A stretch of 64,000 nucleotides of DNA, taken from the NCBI RefSeq assembly GCF_003353175.1, contig NZ_QHKS01000022.1, forward strand, positions 251 through 64,250, given 5' to 3'. Positions 63,291-64,000 of this stretch are shown here, in pieces (the first letter of the stretch is position 1; the number at the start of each line of letters is the position of its first letter). A model generated the notes under the pieces. That model searched no databases. It saw only the letters and a list, made by a program, of their open reading frames with translations, and had not been told where the DNA came from. The translations under genes and the position numbers were made by a program. This stretch comes from Paraburkholderia lacunae. Its GTDB lineage: Bacteria > Pseudomonadota > Gammaproteobacteria > Burkholderiales > Burkholderiaceae.

Positions 63291-63337
63291 AGCGGGCCGG
63301 CGTGGCAAGGTTGCCACTGCCGGCCCGCTTTGTTTTT
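63291..63337 (+). terminator. Rho-independent terminator of the lost transporter gene
   Basis: AGCGGGCCGGC pairs with GCCGGCCCGCT, and an inner TGGCAA/TTGCCA extends the stem; TTTGTTTTT follows. The stem is long and GC-rich. It lies 20 bp after the transporter relic's stop codon. Confidence 0.9.
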
Positions 63338-63694
63338 GGTGCAGGGATTCTCGTGACAGACATTTTCCTTTCGCCGCCTTACATTCTTGCCCGTTTCGGC
63401 CTTCCCTTTGCGTTCCACTCGGCGGCTCCCCCAGCGAATCCGCCACGTACAGCCGCAATCCCACATGCTAGATGCATTTCATCAGACTTATGAATTATGC
63501 ATTTTAATCTCATATTGCAATGCAAAACTTCTCAATCTATCGTTCCCCGGAGCGGTGTTTGTTGCAAATATGTACGCCAGATATGAAATATTAAGACATA
63601 TATTCGACGTGGAAATCTGCGATTTTTATACCGCGACATCTCAAGCATTTGCGCCAGCCGCCGATAATAAAGCATTCGTCTACGGAGACCGACC
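63338..63694. other. Upstream region of the right-edge transporter
   Basis: About 357 bp, AT-rich between 63480 and 63680. It presumably carries the promoter of the transporter gene at 63695. No operator matching the GntR sites and no gene is recognisable. Confidence 0.4.
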
Positions 63695-64000
63695 ATGAGC
63701 AGCATCACTGAGCCGAGCGGTAATCAAGGCTCCGTCCCCTTCTTTTCCAAGCAGGCCACCGTCGCGAAACCGGGTTTCTCGCGCTGGATGGTTCCGCCCG
63801 CGGCGCTCGCCGTCCACCTCTGTATCGGCCAGGCGTATGCCTTCTCGGTGTTCAATGGTCCGCTGACCAAAGTGATCGGCATCACGCAGTCGGCGGCGGA
63901 CGATTGGTCGCTGACTTCGCTCGGCTGGATTTTTTCGCTGGCAATCGTGTTTCTCGGTTTGTCCGCGGCGTTTGCCGGCAAGTGGCTCGAACACGTCGGT
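63695..64000 (+). CDS. OFA-family MFS transporter, N-terminal part (cut by window end)
   Basis: The first 102 residues of an MFS protein: a cytoplasmic tail, then FSRWMVPPAALAVHLCIGQA, YAFSVFNGPLTKVIGITQSA and a third segment with WIFSLAIVFLGLSAAFAG. The pattern matches the oxalate/formate antiporter family (YhjX/OxlT-like) and differs from the OxlT at 53139. GGAG lies seven bases before the ATG at 63695. The rest lies outside the window. Confidence 0.85.
   Translation, partial: MSSITEPSGNQGSVPFFSKQATVAKPGFSRWMVPPAALAVHLCIGQAYAFSVFNGPLTKVIGITQSAADDWSLTSLGWIFSLAIVFLGLSAAFAGKWLEHVG

Overview
The window is high-GC, densely coded DNA. Its gene content points to a beta-proteobacterium of the Burkholderia/Paraburkholderia group: a long-form aspartate carbamoyltransferase with a helix-turn-helix N-terminus, a Fiu/PiuC iron module, a Wza/Wzb/Wzc polysaccharide locus, a formyl-CoA transferase/OxlT oxalate region and many paralogous LysR, GntR and TetR regulators. 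The genus is an inference from protein resemblance, not from a marker gene. I saw no rRNA, tRNA, CRISPR array or intact insertion sequence.

Region 1 (1-5900) is a scrap-filled plasticity zone. A chemoreceptor and a rare tandem double-TetR regulator sit among relics of an IS110-type transposase, an IS6-type transposase, the 3' end of a group II intron, a short-chain dehydrogenase and a rhodanese. Upstream of two small unknown genes lie four copies of a TTAGGTCA motif at an exact 22-bp period. A fifth, reversed copy overlaps the likely -35 of the double-TetR gene.

Region 2 (5900-18950) holds an MHYT-GGDEF-EAL protein, a DapA-family aldolase, the HTH-ATCase, a Fur-boxed siderophore receptor with a Sel1 protein and PiuC hydroxylase, a MocA-like cytidylyltransferase, a LexA-boxed UdgX-type uracil-DNA protein and a PIG-L-like protein.

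Region 3 (19010-22979) is a three-gene phosphonate pathway on the minus strand, PepM-cytidylyltransferase, Ppd and PhnW. It should make 2-aminoethylphosphonate and possibly its CMP-activated form.

Region 4 (23600-35650) is mixed: a Cache chemoreceptor, an FtsI paralogue with a 9-bp tandem repeat inside its transpeptidase domain, a diguanylate cyclase, a GST divergent from a TetR regulator, an HCCA-isomerase-like protein, a LexA-boxed gene of unknown function, two LysE exporters, a YigZ/IMPACT protein and a lipoprotein.

Region 5 (35650-49173) is a single minus-strand Wzx/Wzy-type exopolysaccharide operon. It runs from a priming transferase through Wza, Wzb and Wzc, UDP-ManNAc/ManNAcA synthesis and a WecG-type transferase to flippase, two glycosyltransferases and a polymerase/ligase.

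Region 6 (49500-64000) is centred on oxalate and CoA chemistry: a ketopantoate reductase, an aldehyde dehydrogenase, OxlT, two LysR regulators, an FAH-family protein, formyl-CoA transferase, an accessory succinyl-CoA-ligase-like pair and a GntR regulator. Three near-identical operator-like sites (two inverted around the frc/sucC divergent promoter, one upstream of the GntR gene) tie it together. No intact oxalyl-CoA decarboxylase is present; a 46-codon ORF may be its collapsed remnant, and a truncated PntB-like gene lies nearby. A second OFA-type transporter runs off the right edge.
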